64,000 nucleotides of DNA from Holothuria scabra (GCA_037179385.1 CM074200.1:32739884-32803883); one strand, 5' to 3'; shown: positions 21,001 to 30,305, numbered from the stretch's first letter. The notes: generated by a model from the letters alone, not told the origin. Made by a program: numbers and translations.

Positions 21001-23499
21001 ATAATCAAAAATTAGAGAGAACTGCTTAGATCAGTAAAATATCCTCTATAGATGGCAATGTAGGTTGGTCTTTCCCTGATTTCCCAAGGAACTGAAAAAG
21101 TCAGCCAAATATAGACGCCCTTTAAGATTCATTCAAGCATTGACTCTTTTCCAGATAGCTATTACAAAGTATTGTGCAACAGAATGTTGGTGTGCATTTT
21201 ATTTAGCTACAGTGTAGTACCATTGACAAAAATGCTGCATACCAAAGTTATATCCCACAATCCTTTGTAATTTCATTTCATTTCATTTATTTGTTTCATC
21301 ACATTACATATTATAATATGATGTGAAAGGAAGTCATCCAGAAAACCAAAATTGGCTTAACAAAGTGGATGACTCCCTATAACCAAGAAAAAAAGATAAT
21401 AGATATTTACAATTTCTACAAAACAAACAGCAAACAAAAACGTACATACATAACTAAGACACGTCTCCGTATTATACACTCACATTTGGAAAAATTATGA
21501 GCATACTTGAAAGATATTAAGAATAATTTCAATTTCATTAAGGGAACTTAATAATTATCAATGATGCCTTCCTTAATCGCCTTCTTAAAGATAAACAGAG
21601 AGGCAGAATTTTTTACTGAGTCTGTGAGGGTATTCCAGATTTTAGTGCTACGATTACGCAAGCTAAACGATCCAATGTTCATACGATAGTAATGACGATG
21701 GGCAGATTTAGCGTGTCTAGTACTATGCCTATGAACAGAAGTATTGCTAATTATGAAATTATGAAATGTATCTGGTAGTAGTCTATTCCAAGCCTTGTAC
21801 AGCAATGTTGTAATCAATGATGTCGGTAAATTTGAGTAATTGAAACTTTTTAAATAGTGGGTTGGTGTGGTCCCTGGGACCTGCATGAGCTAAATGGCGA
21901 ACCGCTCGTTTCTGCAAAGTAGTTAGTTGGCTAAGGTAAGAACTGTTAGCCCCGCACCAGACAATGGAACAATAATTTAAGTGGGGAATAATTGCTATTT
22001 AGAAAAGTGAATGTCAGTTTTACATCTTAAAATGCAATAAAAAAGACTAGAAAAGTAGGTGATAGTAGAATGCCATCTTTGTTAGCCATTTAAGAATAAA
22101 AGGACTATATTTTACTGAAGGTGATCTAAAGGTGATGTTAATACATCAGCTTGGATATGGTGATCACTTGTTAATCGAACCAGGTGGGGGACCAAGGGTA
22201 ATGAAGCACCCTGAAAATTTTTGTCAACCCCCTTAGCAACTTTAAAATTTGCCAGTGACTTAATACATTTACAGTCTTCCCTCTTTCCTGCCCTGGAAAA
22301 GTTTTGGTCCTCCTTTGGTGTCTTGTCTGCTTATGACAGGCTTGAATCTAACATAAATCCCGACTTCGCTCCAGCACCTAGACATTTGCAGCCATGTGAT
22401 GAAATGGTTCATATGAACCTACTATTGGAGTATTGTTCGTATGAACCAACTATTGAAAGACTTGTTCCTTTGAACCAACTATTGAAAGACTTGTTCGTAT
22501 GAACCAACTATTGAAAGACTTGTTCATATGAACCAACTGTTGACAGACTTGTTCATATGAACCAACTATTGAAAGACTTGTTCATATGAACCAACTATTG
22601 AAAGACTTGTTGGTATGAACCAACTATTGAAAGACTTGTTTGTAGGAACCAACTATTGAAAGACTTGTTGGTATGAACCAACTGTTGAAAGACTTGTTCA
22701 TAGAAAACTTATTGGGTGTTGAGAAGAGGAAGCTCTGAAGGAAGAGGAGCTCTGTTATACACAAGTTGTCTGGGGGTTTTAGTCCACCATATTTTGTCAT
22801 GTAGTAGGGTATAGAACATATGGATGGCTGGCAGGCCATTTGCTCAAATTTTTAGTGTTCTACTCAACACCTCAGAAACTGATGAGATGAATGAAAACAT
22901 GTAGAATGTAATAAATAGGTAGAAATTATAAATAGAAATTATGCTAAGGGGGAAACTGTTACAGGGAATATGTAAGGGACTTGGCAATACCTGCATGTTA
23001 GATAAATGAATCTGCCTTTAAAGGTTTGATGATTATTTGAATGTTTTAATGTAGCTCACATGTAATTGATTGTTTGCTAAATCAGTATTTTTACTAGTCT
23101 CAACAACTTGAAGTGAAAGAGTGGAATCCTTCCAGTACTTACCATACAAAAAATCTTGTATTGATCCATACTTGCCTCATATGTTGTTTTATATAGACCT
23201 ATTTCCAAATAGCAATTACAAAGGATTGTGGGATAGAGTTTTGGTGTTCGTCATTTTTGTCAATGGCATTTTATTGTGGTGAAAATTGACGCACACCCAA
23301 AACTCTTTTCCACAATTCATCGTAATTGCTATTTGGAAATAGGTCTATTGTCATATATAATAACATTAAGACAAATGGCCTCACAGCTTTTTCTTTAAAT
23401 TTTTCCATAAATTTGAGTCCTGTCTCCTGTTTTTAATATTCTTCTCCCAACAGTATTGTCTCTGGTGTACAGTTTGGAGTTGGAGTCAACTTTCTGTAG
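5965..23499 (+). CDS. SAMM50: SAMM50, sorting and assembly machinery component 50 (11 coding exons)
   Basis: Sam50/Tob55 is the Omp85-family core of the SAM complex; it inserts beta-barrel proteins (VDAC, Tom40) into the mitochondrial outer membrane. Coding exons: 5989-6042, 8165-8354, 10106-10212, 12320-12453, 13462-13549, 16426-16554, 17253-17411, 18032-18170, 18660-18806, 20491-20635, 23454-23499. All junctions are GT-AG and in phase, summing to 1338 nt (445 residues; human is about 469). A POTRA domain covers about residues 19-100, including [11 protein letters not shown]. The barrel holds [21 protein letters not shown], the loop-6 motif IRGF (about 320-323), ESYWAAG and WSYGAGI. The C-terminus [11 protein letters not shown] fits the beta-signal. 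The start at 5989 (A at -3, G at +4) is the only Met in the first exon. That exon looks spliced upstream and stays open, so extra N-terminal residues are possible. The N-terminus is about 25-30 residues shorter than human. Confidence 0.95.
7115..7357 (+). mobile_element. tRNA-derived SINE
   Basis: The tRNA-like head has TAGTCAAGTGGCTAGAGCA (box A region), then AAAGACTTTATAAATGG, AGCATAAACAATGGAGTAGG, CCAGTGAGCCACAACTGG and a GTTAAACC...GTAAATCTCCAT 3' end. This is the layout of the window's main SINE family. Confidence 0.75.
7388..7745 (+). mobile_element. tRNA-derived SINE interrupted by a MITE
   Basis: The head (CTGCATGGTCAGCTGG...GAGTTTGACT) and the body (CCAGTGAGCCACAACTGG and the 3' part) are separated by the palindromic element at 7423-7568. 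The SINE is therefore older than the MITE. Confidence 0.7.
7423..7568. mobile_element. Palindromic MITE (TIR TAGACCTATTTCC), nested in a SINE
   Basis: The left end TAGATCTATTTCCAAATAGC mirrors the right end GCTATTTGGAAATAGGTCTA. Further copies are at 23194-23347 (best preserved), 21146-22008 (split by a LINE) and, degraded, near 15138-15270. The TIRs exceed 25 bp with sub-terminal palindromy; TA is the likely target duplication. Confidence 0.75.
8165..8354 (+). CDS. SAMM50: SAMM50 exon, POTRA domain
   Basis: Encodes residues 19-81, the bulk of the POTRA domain, with [10 protein letters not shown] near the start and [13 protein letters not shown] near the end, both close to the vertebrate protein. 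The acceptor is CCCTACAG and the donor is GTATGT; it ends in phase 1. Confidence 0.93.
8355..10105 (+). other. SAMM50 intron 2
   Basis: A 112-codon minus-strand frame at 8380-8718 shows no recognisable domain. The SINE tail at 9268-9330 is the only repeat I recognise. Confidence 0.45.
9268..9330 (+). mobile_element. SINE 3' tail with (CTAA)n
   Basis: GTTGGAAACTGGGCAGTAAAACTCC followed by ATCTAACTAACTAACTAACTA is the 3' end of the main SINE family. The 5' part is absent. Confidence 0.6.
10106..10212 (+). CDS. SAMM50: SAMM50 exon, POTRA end and first barrel strand
   Basis: Encodes about residues 82-117: [10 protein letters not shown], then [11 protein letters not shown], the conserved entry into the beta-barrel. 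The acceptor is ATTGCAG and the donor GTAAGC. Confidence 0.93.
10445..11060 (+). repeat. About 600-bp dispersed repeat, copy 1
   Basis: Shares an ordered series of blocks with 34352-34935 (same orientation) and 37524-38090 (inverted): ATATGCAAATTTTGT, TATCCTTTGTTTT, TTTATTTTGGAAGT-like, CAACAAGTTG followed by CTTTGAAGAG, and a TGCTGACATG end. It has no conserved ORF and lies in SAMM50 intron 3. The family is unknown to me. Confidence 0.7.
11714..11753 (+). other. G-rich tract, G-quadruplex candidate
   Basis: Four runs of three or more G (GGG, GGGGG, a 13-G run, and an 11-G run) lie within 40 bases on the sense strand of SAMM50 intron 3. Confidence 0.5.
11850..12095 (+). mobile_element. tRNA-derived SINE with internal 35-bp duplication
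   Basis: Contains TTTGATTCCCAGGCCAGGTC, CCAAAGACTTTAAAAATGG and a degraded 3' half. A unit starting TTATGCCCCACAGAAGCAA occurs twice in tandem (about 11958-12023). Confidence 0.65.
12320..12453 (+). CDS. SAMM50: SAMM50 exon, early barrel strands
   Basis: Encodes about residues 118-161 with NVFGRAE and [11 protein letters not shown], matching LLGRAE and GLSFFKP of the vertebrate protein. The donor is AAG/GTTGGT and it ends in phase 2. Confidence 0.92.
12898..13204. mobile_element. Inverted-repeat element (TIR TCGTCCCCTTTCTG)
   Basis: The left end CTCGTCCCCTTTCTGGCGTA and the right end (reverse complement TTCGTCCCCTTTCTGACGTA) form terminal repeats of about 30 bp with two mismatches. Inner TAGTGACGAATG and CATTCGTCACTA add a second inverted pair. 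It has no ORF and lies in SAMM50 intron 4. The target duplication is not clear. Confidence 0.7.
13462..13549 (+). CDS. SAMM50: SAMM50 exon
   Basis: Encodes about residues 162-191 ([20 protein letters not shown]...), the equivalent of the vertebrate SSLRETDRG segment. The acceptor is CTTTTTAG and the donor GTAAGT. Confidence 0.88.
13836..13935 (+). mobile_element. SINE head fragment
   Basis: CTACATGGTCAAGTTGTTAG and CGACTTGCAGCCAGGGGGTC match the tRNA-like head; the body is missing. Confidence 0.6.
14785..14990 (+). mobile_element. tRNA-derived SINE
   Basis: GTTTGAATCCTGCTGGGATC (box B region), ACTTTAAAAAATGGAAATTAC, CCAGTGAGGCGCAATTGG and TTAAACCAATTGGATTGAAA occur in family order. Confidence 0.65.
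15138..15270. repeat. Degraded TAGACCTATTTCC-type MITE
   Basis: The right half CACAATCCTTTGCAAAATTT then GCTATTTGGGAAAGGG resembles the right arm of the MITE at 23194-23347. The left arm is barely recognisable. Confidence 0.4.
15400..15436 (+). mobile_element. SINE 3' tail
   Basis: CATTAAACTCCATCTAACTA is a remnant of the main SINE 3' end. Confidence 0.4.
16426..16554 (+). CDS. SAMM50: SAMM50 exon
   Basis: Encodes about residues 192-234: [20 protein letters not shown] then GHSLKSS, among the best conserved stretches of the family. Phase 0 on both sides. Confidence 0.95.
16735..16945 (+). mobile_element. tRNA-derived SINE
   Basis: GGTCATACCAAAGACTTTAA, GCTACTGCCATTGTGCTTGG, ACAGCATAAACAATGG and CCAGTGAGCCAAAACTGG occur in family order within SAMM50 intron 6. 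Confidence 0.65.
17253..17411 (+). CDS. SAMM50: SAMM50 exon
   Basis: Encodes about residues 235-287, including [13 protein letters not shown] and EIQLNQHL. The acceptor is TGTTGCAG and the donor GTAAGT. Phase 0 on both sides. Confidence 0.95.
17745..17965 (+). mobile_element. tRNA-derived SINE
   Basis: AAGACTTAAAAAATGGAACC, CATTGTGCTTGGCTCTCAGC, AAGCCAGTGAGCCAAAACTG and ACCAATTGGTTGGAAACTGG are present; it ends within 70 bp of the next exon. Confidence 0.65.
18032..18170 (+). CDS. SAMM50: SAMM50 exon with loop-6 IRGF motif
   Basis: Encodes about residues 288-333 with [14 protein letters not shown] followed by GIGPQ. IRGF is the Omp85-family loop-6 signature. The acceptor is TTTTAAAG and the donor GTGAGT; it ends in phase 1. 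Confidence 0.95.
18660..18806 (+). CDS. SAMM50: SAMM50 exon
   Basis: Encodes about residues 334-382 with [19 protein letters not shown] and FANAGNLCN. The acceptor is TACCAG and the donor GTAAGT; it ends in phase 1. Confidence 0.95.
18975..19095 (+). mobile_element. SINE, 5' half
   Basis: TGGTCTCAATGGTAGAGCAT, GTTCAATTCCCAGGCCAGGT and CCAAAGACTTTAAAAGTG form a tRNA-like head; the body stops after the ACCTACTACTG block. It is first in a run of three SINE pieces. Confidence 0.6.
19105..19325 (+). mobile_element. tRNA-derived SINE, well preserved
   Basis: Box A-like TGTCCAAGTGG, TTGCAGTCGG in the anticodon arm, box B-like GAGTTTGAGTCC, then CATTGTGCTTGGTGCTCAGC and the AACTCCCATCTAATTAAC end. 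The folded head suggests a tRNA-Ala(TGC)-like origin, which I hold loosely. Confidence 0.75.
19330..19610 (+). mobile_element. SINE 3' half split by a TIR element
   Basis: Starts near CCAGTTCCTCACAACTG; resumes after the insertion with AGATTAAACC and ends CCCCATCTAACC. Confidence 0.55.
19400..19555. mobile_element. hAT-like MITE (TIR GATGCGCACTGTTTAACAA), copy 1
   Basis: The left arm GATGTGCACTGTTTAACAA (19405-19423) mirrors TTGTTAAACAGTGCGCATC (19532-19550). The flanks AGATTTAA (19392-19399) and AGATTAAA (19556-19563) sit where the SINE reads AGATTAAACC, giving an 8-bp target duplication with one change. The second copy is at 56961-57114. Confidence 0.78.
20090..20257 (+). mobile_element. 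SINE fragment
   Basis: TCAAGTCTGGGCCGGGTCAT, AAAGACTAAAAATGGAACCT, TGTGCTTGGTGCTCAGCATA and AAACTCCATCTAACTAA are present; part of the middle is deleted. Confidence 0.6.
20410..20438 (+). repeat. T10G19 homopolymer junction
   Basis: Ten T followed by nineteen G, ending 52 bp before the acceptor of the penultimate SAMM50 exon. Run length may be affected by sequencing error. Confidence 0.7.
20491..20635 (+). CDS. SAMM50: SAMM50 exon
   Basis: Encodes about residues 383-430 with [19 protein letters not shown] and LNYCVP, near-identical to the vertebrate C-terminal barrel. A T10G19 tract lies about 50 bp before its acceptor. Confidence 0.95.
21146..22008. repeat. TAGACCTATTTCC-type MITE split by a LINE
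   Basis: The left arm (CTTTTCCAGATAGCTATTAC) and most of the right arm end at 21272; the final part AATTGCTATTTAGAAAAG resumes at 21991. The join restores CCTTTGTAATTGCTATTT exactly as in the intact copy. Confidence 0.75.
21273..21988 (-). mobile_element. 5'-truncated LINE (CR1/L2-like reverse transcriptase C-terminus)
   Basis: The minus strand encodes the C-terminal tail of a non-LTR reverse transcriptase in two frames. First (about 21986-21830): [32 protein letters not shown] and [16 protein letters not shown]. After a frameshift (21548-21886): the R-rich block and [20 protein letters not shown]. The 3' end is a short A-rich (ATGAA)-type tail at 21273-21290. TAATT at 21268-21272 and again at 21989-21993 is a 5-bp target duplication. 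It is non-functional and belongs to a different family from 53621-55703. Confidence 0.85.
22413..22702 (+). repeat. Minisatellite, 29-bp unit, about 10 copies
   Basis: The unit reads ATGAACCAACTATTGAAAG then ACTTGTTCAT, with variants in the last few bases (CAT, CGT, GGT, CCT). The spacing of GAACC is 29 bp, with one 28-bp unit at the left edge. Confidence 0.9.
23194..23347. mobile_element. Palindromic MITE, best-preserved copy
   Basis: TAGACCTATTTCCAAATAGC at the left mirrors GCTATTTGGAAATAGGTCTA at the right; the inverted arms run about 50 bp. It ends 106 bp before the last SAMM50 exon. Confidence 0.85.
23454..23499 (+). CDS. SAMM50: SAMM50 terminal exon
   Basis: Fifteen codons and TAG (23497-23499). 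QFGVGVNF fits the polar-x-G-x-x-hydrophobic-x-hydrophobic beta-signal of the last barrel strand. The acceptor is TTCTCCCAACAG. Confidence 0.93.
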
Positions 23500-23961
23500 C
23501 ATATATCTGCAGAATTGAAGAAACTACAAGCTATTGCCACCAAGACAAAAGTCGCAAAGCAGGGAAGGCCTGTGTTATCATGAATATTTATTTGAATGCA
23601 TTCATATATTATGCTCTTAGTCCCATTTGTTTCAGCATTTGAATCACAGCTAGTTGACCTTGGACTGGTAATCTGACACAAACCTATTCAAAAATATTTG
23701 AAAAATAGTCTTTCTTTAATCAAAACGTAAATACCCATTGTCCAGCAATTCCATCTGGCTAAAGACTGTAGAGTAACCATAACAATTTGTTTAGCCTATA
23801 TATTAGCTTCATGGTTTCATGAAGTCAAATGCAATCTGTGCAATCTTTAAATAACCGCCACACTAGAAACAAAACTGATGCTGGTGAGGAAAATTTGTGA
23901 TTCTTTCTGGGGTTTGTTGAATTGAACTGCAATTGCTGTTCTCAGAATGGGGTCACTTGGA

Positions 23962-24249
23962 AATAAAATGTTTGGAACCCCTGTTAAGGGTACTGACAGA
24001 TTGTGGAATGGGAGTGTTTTTGTCGACCCAAACCATTCTTTTCCTAGAAGAAGTGTGCTTGGACACAACAAGAGATTTTCTACTGGTACCTTCAGTAAAT
24101 GGCATTGTGTTCACTCTGAAAGACCTGGAAACCTGTTTTTCAAATCCAAATTCCCTGTGATCAACTGTGTGCTTTATGTTCAATTTAAAACCGGAGTTAC
24201 CAATTCTATTGAATTTACCAGTCAAGACCCCAGTTCATGTTGTAATAAA
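23962..24249 (+). promoter_or_regulatory. Candidate SAMM50 polyadenylation signals
   Basis: AATAAA occurs at 23962-23967 and 24244-24249, about 460 and 745 bp after the stop codon. Which, if either, is used cannot be decided from sequence. Confidence 0.25.
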
Positions 24250-24319
24250 GTCCCCTTGTTGAAGCCATTTGTAAACAGGACGTGCCCAAGCAGAAGGGAC
24301 AAGAAGTCAGTGAAGTGAA

Positions 24320-26820
24320 TACGCATGTGGTCCTAATTCTACTGCATGCGACCCACCGATCTATATATGTCCTTCACAAAGCAGCCAAGTGCACATTGCT
24401 ATTCCTCAAAAATGATGTCAGTGGTGATGCCAATGCTTTAGATCTCTAGCAACAAGTGTAGATGAGTGTAATAGCACTATACTTTTTTTAGCAGTTTGGA
24501 TTTTTATGAATCCTGATATCATTCTTGCCATATTATGAATACTTTGTTGTAGGACAAAGTAAGGCTCATCAAGGATAAAGCTGTGATTGTATAGGGATTA
24601 ATTGCAAAAAAATTGCATGAGGAAATGAATGTTTGGTAAATATCTACTTGAAATTAATTACAGCTGGTGTCTCTTGCAGACCTAGCCCCTTTCAAAGCAA
24701 GCCCACCATCCCTGCGGTACTGTTTTCTGATATAGAAAATTACTGAAAATATTCTTTTTCTAGACATATATTAATCAAACAAAATTCCTTGCCTATCAAC
24801 AGTGGCAAATTGTGATCAACAAGTAGTATTCCCAACAAAACATTGGTACGAAAGGTTGATAAAATTTGTATTTTCCTGCTGTGCGAGGCAACAAGACACT
24901 TATATCCAATATACATTTGGTTGTTACTGATTCTATTTGTTATCCTCATATTGTTATCTTTTTACCATCATACAGAGTTACTGCAATTAATTGCTAAATA
25001 ATTGCAACTTATTCATAAATAAATGTTAAGTGATTTCTATACATGTTTGTAGCTGTAATCAATACCTTATCCTTGAGATGCTGAACTCTTCGTGATGTTT
25101 GCTGTTCAGGTGTGCAAAAGTTACATTTTGAGCCTAAGATGGTATTAGTTATACTACCACCTCTACTGAGTGCTTATTTAGAATGCTGCATTTTGATTGG
25201 TTAAACACTGACAGCTTATTCTGGAACAAATTGGCCGTTATGATGATATGCAGATACTACTAGCAACACGACTGCTCTTGTGCAGTATGCCTGCCTTGCA
25301 TACTATGTCTAAATGTGCACATGCATTTTTAACATGTTCGTGGGTGCTCTTCTGATTGGTTCTGTATAAGGGATTTGCCTTCTTAAGAATGCATGCGTGG
25401 GTGTAGACATGCGTTACATGATATAAGATATGCCTCGGAGGCTTACACACTCAAAGAAAGTGCTAAGGCTTGTGTTTAGTTTTTCATGCAGATCATGAAA
25501 ACAAAGTGTCCTTTATTTACCAAGATGCAGTGGTGGGAGCATTACATCATTACATGCACAAGGCCACCAAGTCAAGTGCAATGTATATTTTAGAGGAAGT
25601 AAACCCCCAAAAAACATTTTTTGATTGTAGAAAAGGAATGAACCACATTTGTACAATTGTTGTTTGTAGTAAATAAGCTGTCTCAACTCCAGATTTGAAA
25701 GAAATAATGGACGTGGCTTTGCCTCATGTCATTTTTCCAAATTTGGAGCCTCAACGGTCTATTGACCAACAGTACTGTCAAAAATGCAGGTTATTCTTCA
25801 ATAAATATGTGTAAGGCCCAGGCTTCAAACCAACTCCCTCTTCCCCCACCAGCAGTATGTGCAATTAAAAAATTCAAAAAGTTGCTCAATATTGCAGCCT
25901 TCAGGGAAGTATCCCATGTATTGCATTCTAATACTGCATCATTTCAACAGTTCATAACAGACAGATTTGAAGTGGACAAGTATATAGGTATTTAAGGCAA
26001 AGAGACTTAGAAAACAGGTAGCCCAATAGGCAAGTAATGAGAATGGAATTTGTCAAAGCCTGGTTATGCCTTAAATTTTTGTCAATAAAGCTGTTTTGTT
26101 TCTTTGTGTTAAGGTACCAATTTTTTTTAAAGACAAATGTTAAATCAATTTTTTATCAGACTGCAGTGGTAAGAAATGGATGAATACATCTTCCTATTTG
26201 TTTTAACCTGAAATAAGATTATTTATAAGGAGTCAGAACATCTTTTACAATTTCTCATAGTTTACCCTTTGAACAGTTGGTTGATTGAACCACCCTAAAC
26301 CTGACTTTTCTATCATCTACACATGCATAATAAATTTGTCTGATTCTCAATTGTCTGGGTATTACCTTCAGGTAATAGATGATTGAGGTTTAAATTAACA
26401 TTATTTCACAGCCCTCCCCCTTTCCCAAGCTTCACTTTTCCATCCCACAATCTGCCTGCACCATTGGAGAAGAACTGTAAATCCAGTTTGTTTGTGGGTG
26501 AAAGGCTAGCTTAAAAGAGTCACCAATAAACAGTTCCTGGTTAATGGAATTCAGTCTCTAAACTAGCATTTTATAGCACCACAGCGATGATTCTGGCAGT
26601 GATTTGAAACTTAGAAGCACAGAATGATGGGGGAGGGGGGGGGGATGGAAAGGGGAAGGTTTTAAAAGTGCATGTGAAAGAGAGCATGACTGTAAATCAT
26701 GTCATGTGTAATTCCTTCAAACTCACAAGAGTTGACTGCTCCTTCTGTAGTATATAGACAAGAGCAACTGGAACTCCTGAATCTGAGACTACGGAGGGGA
26801 AAAATGACCGTGAGGTAACT
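24320..26820. other. Intergenic, nothing recognised
   Basis: Short frames only; none has a recognisable motif on either strand. Confidence 0.45.
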
Positions 26821-26830
26821 TTGTTGGATG

Positions 26831-27998
26831 ACATGTGCTTTGGATCATTTCCACTGAAATGATGAAGAATGTACTCGGTGACAGAGGGTTCTATGGCATG
26901 TGCTTTGGATCATTTCCACTGAAATGATGAAGAATGTACTCGGTGACAGATGGTTCTATGACATGTGCTTTGGATCATTTCCACTGAAATGACGAAGAAT
27001 GTACTCGGTGACAGAGGGTTCTATGGCATGTGCTTTGGATCATTTCCACTGAAATGACGAAGAATGTACTCGGTGACAAATGGTTCTATGGCATGTGCTT
27101 TGGATCATTTCCACTGAAATGACGAAGAATGTACTCGGTGACAGAGGGTTCTATGGCATGTGCTTTGGATCATTTCCACTGAAATGATGAAGAATGTACT
27201 CGGTGACAGAGGGTTCTATGGCATGTGCTTTGGATCATTTCCACTGAAATGATGAAGAATGTACTCGGTGACAGAGGGTTCTATGGCATGTGCTTTGGAT
27301 CATTTCCACTGAAATGATGAAGAATGTACTCGGTGACAGATGGTTCTATGGCATGTGCTTTGGATCATTTCCACTGAAATGACGAAGAATGTACTCGGTG
27401 ACAGAGGGTTCTATGGCATGTGCTTTGGATCATTTCCACTGAAATGATGAAGAATGTACTCGGTGACAGAGGGTTCTATGGCATGTGCTTTGGATCATTT
27501 CCACTGAAATGATGAAGAATGTACTCGGTGACAGAGGGTTCTATGGCATGTGCTTTGGATCATTTCCACTGAAATGATGAAGAATGTACTCGGTGACAGA
27601 TGGTTCTATGACATGTGCTTTGGATCATTTCCACTGAAATGACGAAGAATGTACTCGGTGACAGAGGGTTCTATGGCATGTGCTTTGGATCATTTCCACT
27701 GAAATGATGAAGAATGTACTCGGTGACAGAGGGTTCTATGGCATGTGCTTTGGATCATTTCCACTGAAATGACGAAGAATGTACTCGTGACAGATGGTTC
27801 TATGGCATGTGCTTTGGATCATTTCCACTGAAATGACGAAGAATGTACTCGGTGACAGAGGGTTCTATGGCATGTGCTTTGGATCATTTCCACTGAAATG
27901 ACGAAGAATGTACTCGGTGACAGATGGTTCTATGGCATGTGCTTTGGATCATTTCCACTGAAATGATGAAGAATGTACTCCGTGACAGAGGGTTCTAC
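26831..27998 (+). repeat. Minisatellite, 65-bp unit, 18 copies
   Basis: Starts of ATGTGCTTTGGATCATTTCC recur every 65 bp (26831, 26896, 26961 ...), with one single-base deletion near 27785. Two variable sites (GATGAAG/GACGAAG and GAGGGTT/GATGGTT) show a partly regular order with a four-unit (260-bp) period over units 6-13. Confidence 0.95.
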
Positions 27999-28469
27999 AC
28001 TAGAGATGTTTTTCTAACCCAAACTTTTTTGATATGCAGCCTATGTTATCACTTCCGCTCCTGTGTGAAGTCAACAGTGGAAGGGGGGGGGGGGAGTGGG
28101 AGGGGATTAGGTTACCTTTGTAAAATGTCACTTTTGCCTTAAAATTAATTAGTCCTTGTTGCCCAAAATGGAGAACATCTTACAAGGTAACATCCCCAAC
28201 ATTGCTGGCCCATCTTGGTATGCAACTTCTGGTTCAGAAGTGTATTAGTAAAGAATGGGAATCAATGCAGAATGAGCTGACTATGCAGGTGTTCCTTCAA
28301 TTTCATTGTATTGCTGTCAAAATGAAAGAAATGAAAATATACAAAATATGGAAAATAAAAAATGAGTGGTGTTAATTTTGAATTTTATGTATCTTTTCAA
28401 TACAAACTGTATATATAAATGTTTGTGTACATGATATAAGTACAGAGGCTTAATGAAAACAATTGCAAA

Positions 28470-28742
28470 ACTTAATAACCACCATGACGCTAGAAGTAAA
28501 TAGCAAGTTTTAGCCATCTCAAGCTGGCAACTAATAATCCAGAATCTATCACAGAACTTCCAGTTCAGGTATCTTGAGATTAATATAATTAAAGGTGTTT
28601 GCCACCTTTAAAGTCTATTGGCTCAATAGGGCAACAAGGTTGGTTTAAACAGGGTTAACTGCCATAGTTACAGAGACAAGCTTCACCCAAGAAAACCTGG
28701 GGTAACATTGGCTAAAACGTCCTATTCAATTCTAGCAGCATG
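28470..28742 (+). repeat. Dispersed repeat of about 240 bp, copy 1
   Basis: AGCAAGTTTTAGCCATCTCA, ATAATCCAGAATCTA, AGGTATCTTGAGAT, ACAGAGACAAGCTTC and TTCTAGCAGCATGAC occur in the same order at 35396-35630. This copy carries about 40 extra bases after TTAAAGGTG. Confidence 0.8.
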
Positions 28743-28744
28743 AC

Positions 28745-30305
28745 AGTATGTTTAAGGGGGGGAAGGAGCAACTCAAATGGCTACAGATTGGTGACAGATT
28801 ATGTAGTTTCTATGGAATTTCAAAATGCTAACTTGGTGACTCTTTATGTAGTGTATAATATTGGTAATTTAAGAAGAGCATTCAGAATAAATGTGAAGAA
28901 GACACTGAAAAATAGGTTGCAGCCCTATATTCTGACAGCCCTATGTTCCAATACCATTATATATCATTGATACCCATATATCAAATCCATTGTGTTCCAA
29001 CACCCCTTTATTCTGGCAAATCTTTAGTAAATGAATGTTGGGGTGCCTGAATATTGGGTAGTAGGGACCTGGGGTGTCAGAATATTATAGAACGATCACT
29101 GAAAAACAAATATCCAATGTTTAACTAATACTGAAATAAAATTCAGATTAGGGAAGCCTTTGCAAAGGATATTCAACGTTATTTTGCTCTTGAAGCAGAA
29201 TTAACTTCTGATGATATTAATGCTTTTCTCAGTACATAGATCAACAAGAACATTTATCAAAATGAAAATGGTAAGAACTCCTCCTAGGGTCAATCTATGA
29301 AACTCCTCATTGTCAGCCATTTATGCAAAAATGAGGAAATTGAAAATTTTTAAGATTTCTTTCCAAATCCCATTTCAATGAACATCAGTGAAGAAATTCT
29401 TAAGAATTTTCCTTTTGAATATGTATCTTATTGACAAAAAGGTTTGCCAAAGCTCTACAGATGAATCCGGGCAGCAACTGAATGCTGCCATTAGTGGGGT
29501 CCTTCAGCCTAAAATTGTCTAAATTTTATATATACAATTCTAAACCCTCATATTCATTAAAATTGAGGGAAACAGAGCAATTTTGTGCACAACCATCCAA
29601 GACAAAATAGAGCAAAGAATTTGAAAGAATAAAGTTAATGGACCACAGTTATGCTTGACAAAATCAAGCCATCACTTACAGTAACTATTTGGATTCATCT
29701 ATAGACTCGTGCATACATTTCGCCTTCATTCTATCTGATTATAACTGCTCACCATCATATTAGTGGAAAAGTCTATATGAGTTTAAAACAGTCTACTTGA
29801 CAAGTGTACAAAACTTTACCAACTAAACTGAAAACATTACAAATATCTTGACCAAGGCTTACACATCTCCCTACTTGAATCATCATTTTAGTGACCCTTT
29901 CTCAATGGTCAGCATTGAAACCTTGTATTTCAATTGCTTAATAAAGTTAATTTTTATGTTACATTAGCTTGCTATAAAATCATTCTTGATGATGGTGATG
30001 AACCCTGTGATTTTTCTCTTCAAGCATGAAACTTAACATTTACTAATTTCAAAAATTTATCATAGAGGTATTAAGATAAGTGTATATTCCATCAAAAAGA
30101 ATAAATATTTGGGGTTGTTTTCATGCATACCCTTTTTTTTCAAAATATCCACAAAAAGGAAGGAAGAAAAAGAAGGTAAGAAAGACATCTTGTAATCCAT
30201 CCTGTAAAAATTGAAAAACCTGGTTATCTGTGATGTTATGTTGCAGGCATCTCCTTGGACAACAGTCCACCTTCTGACTCCACACTGATCAAAACAGGAA
30301 CTTAC
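28745..30305. other. Intergenic, nothing recognised
   Basis: AT-rich, without recognised genes or repeats. Confidence 0.4.

Larger units (their letters stand above)
20636..23453 (+). other. SAMM50 last intron
   Basis: Contains the LINE-in-MITE nest (21146-22008), the 29-bp minisatellite and an intact palindromic MITE. No gene seen on either strand. Confidence 0.55.

Noticed and set aside
23947..24318. A 123-codon plus-strand frame after SAMM50
   Set aside because: No recognisable domain; it overlaps open frames on both strands and probably lies in the SAMM50 3' UTR.
26831..27998. CRISPR-like array
   Set aside because: The 65-bp units are contiguous and nearly identical throughout, with no unique spacers, in a eukaryotic genome.
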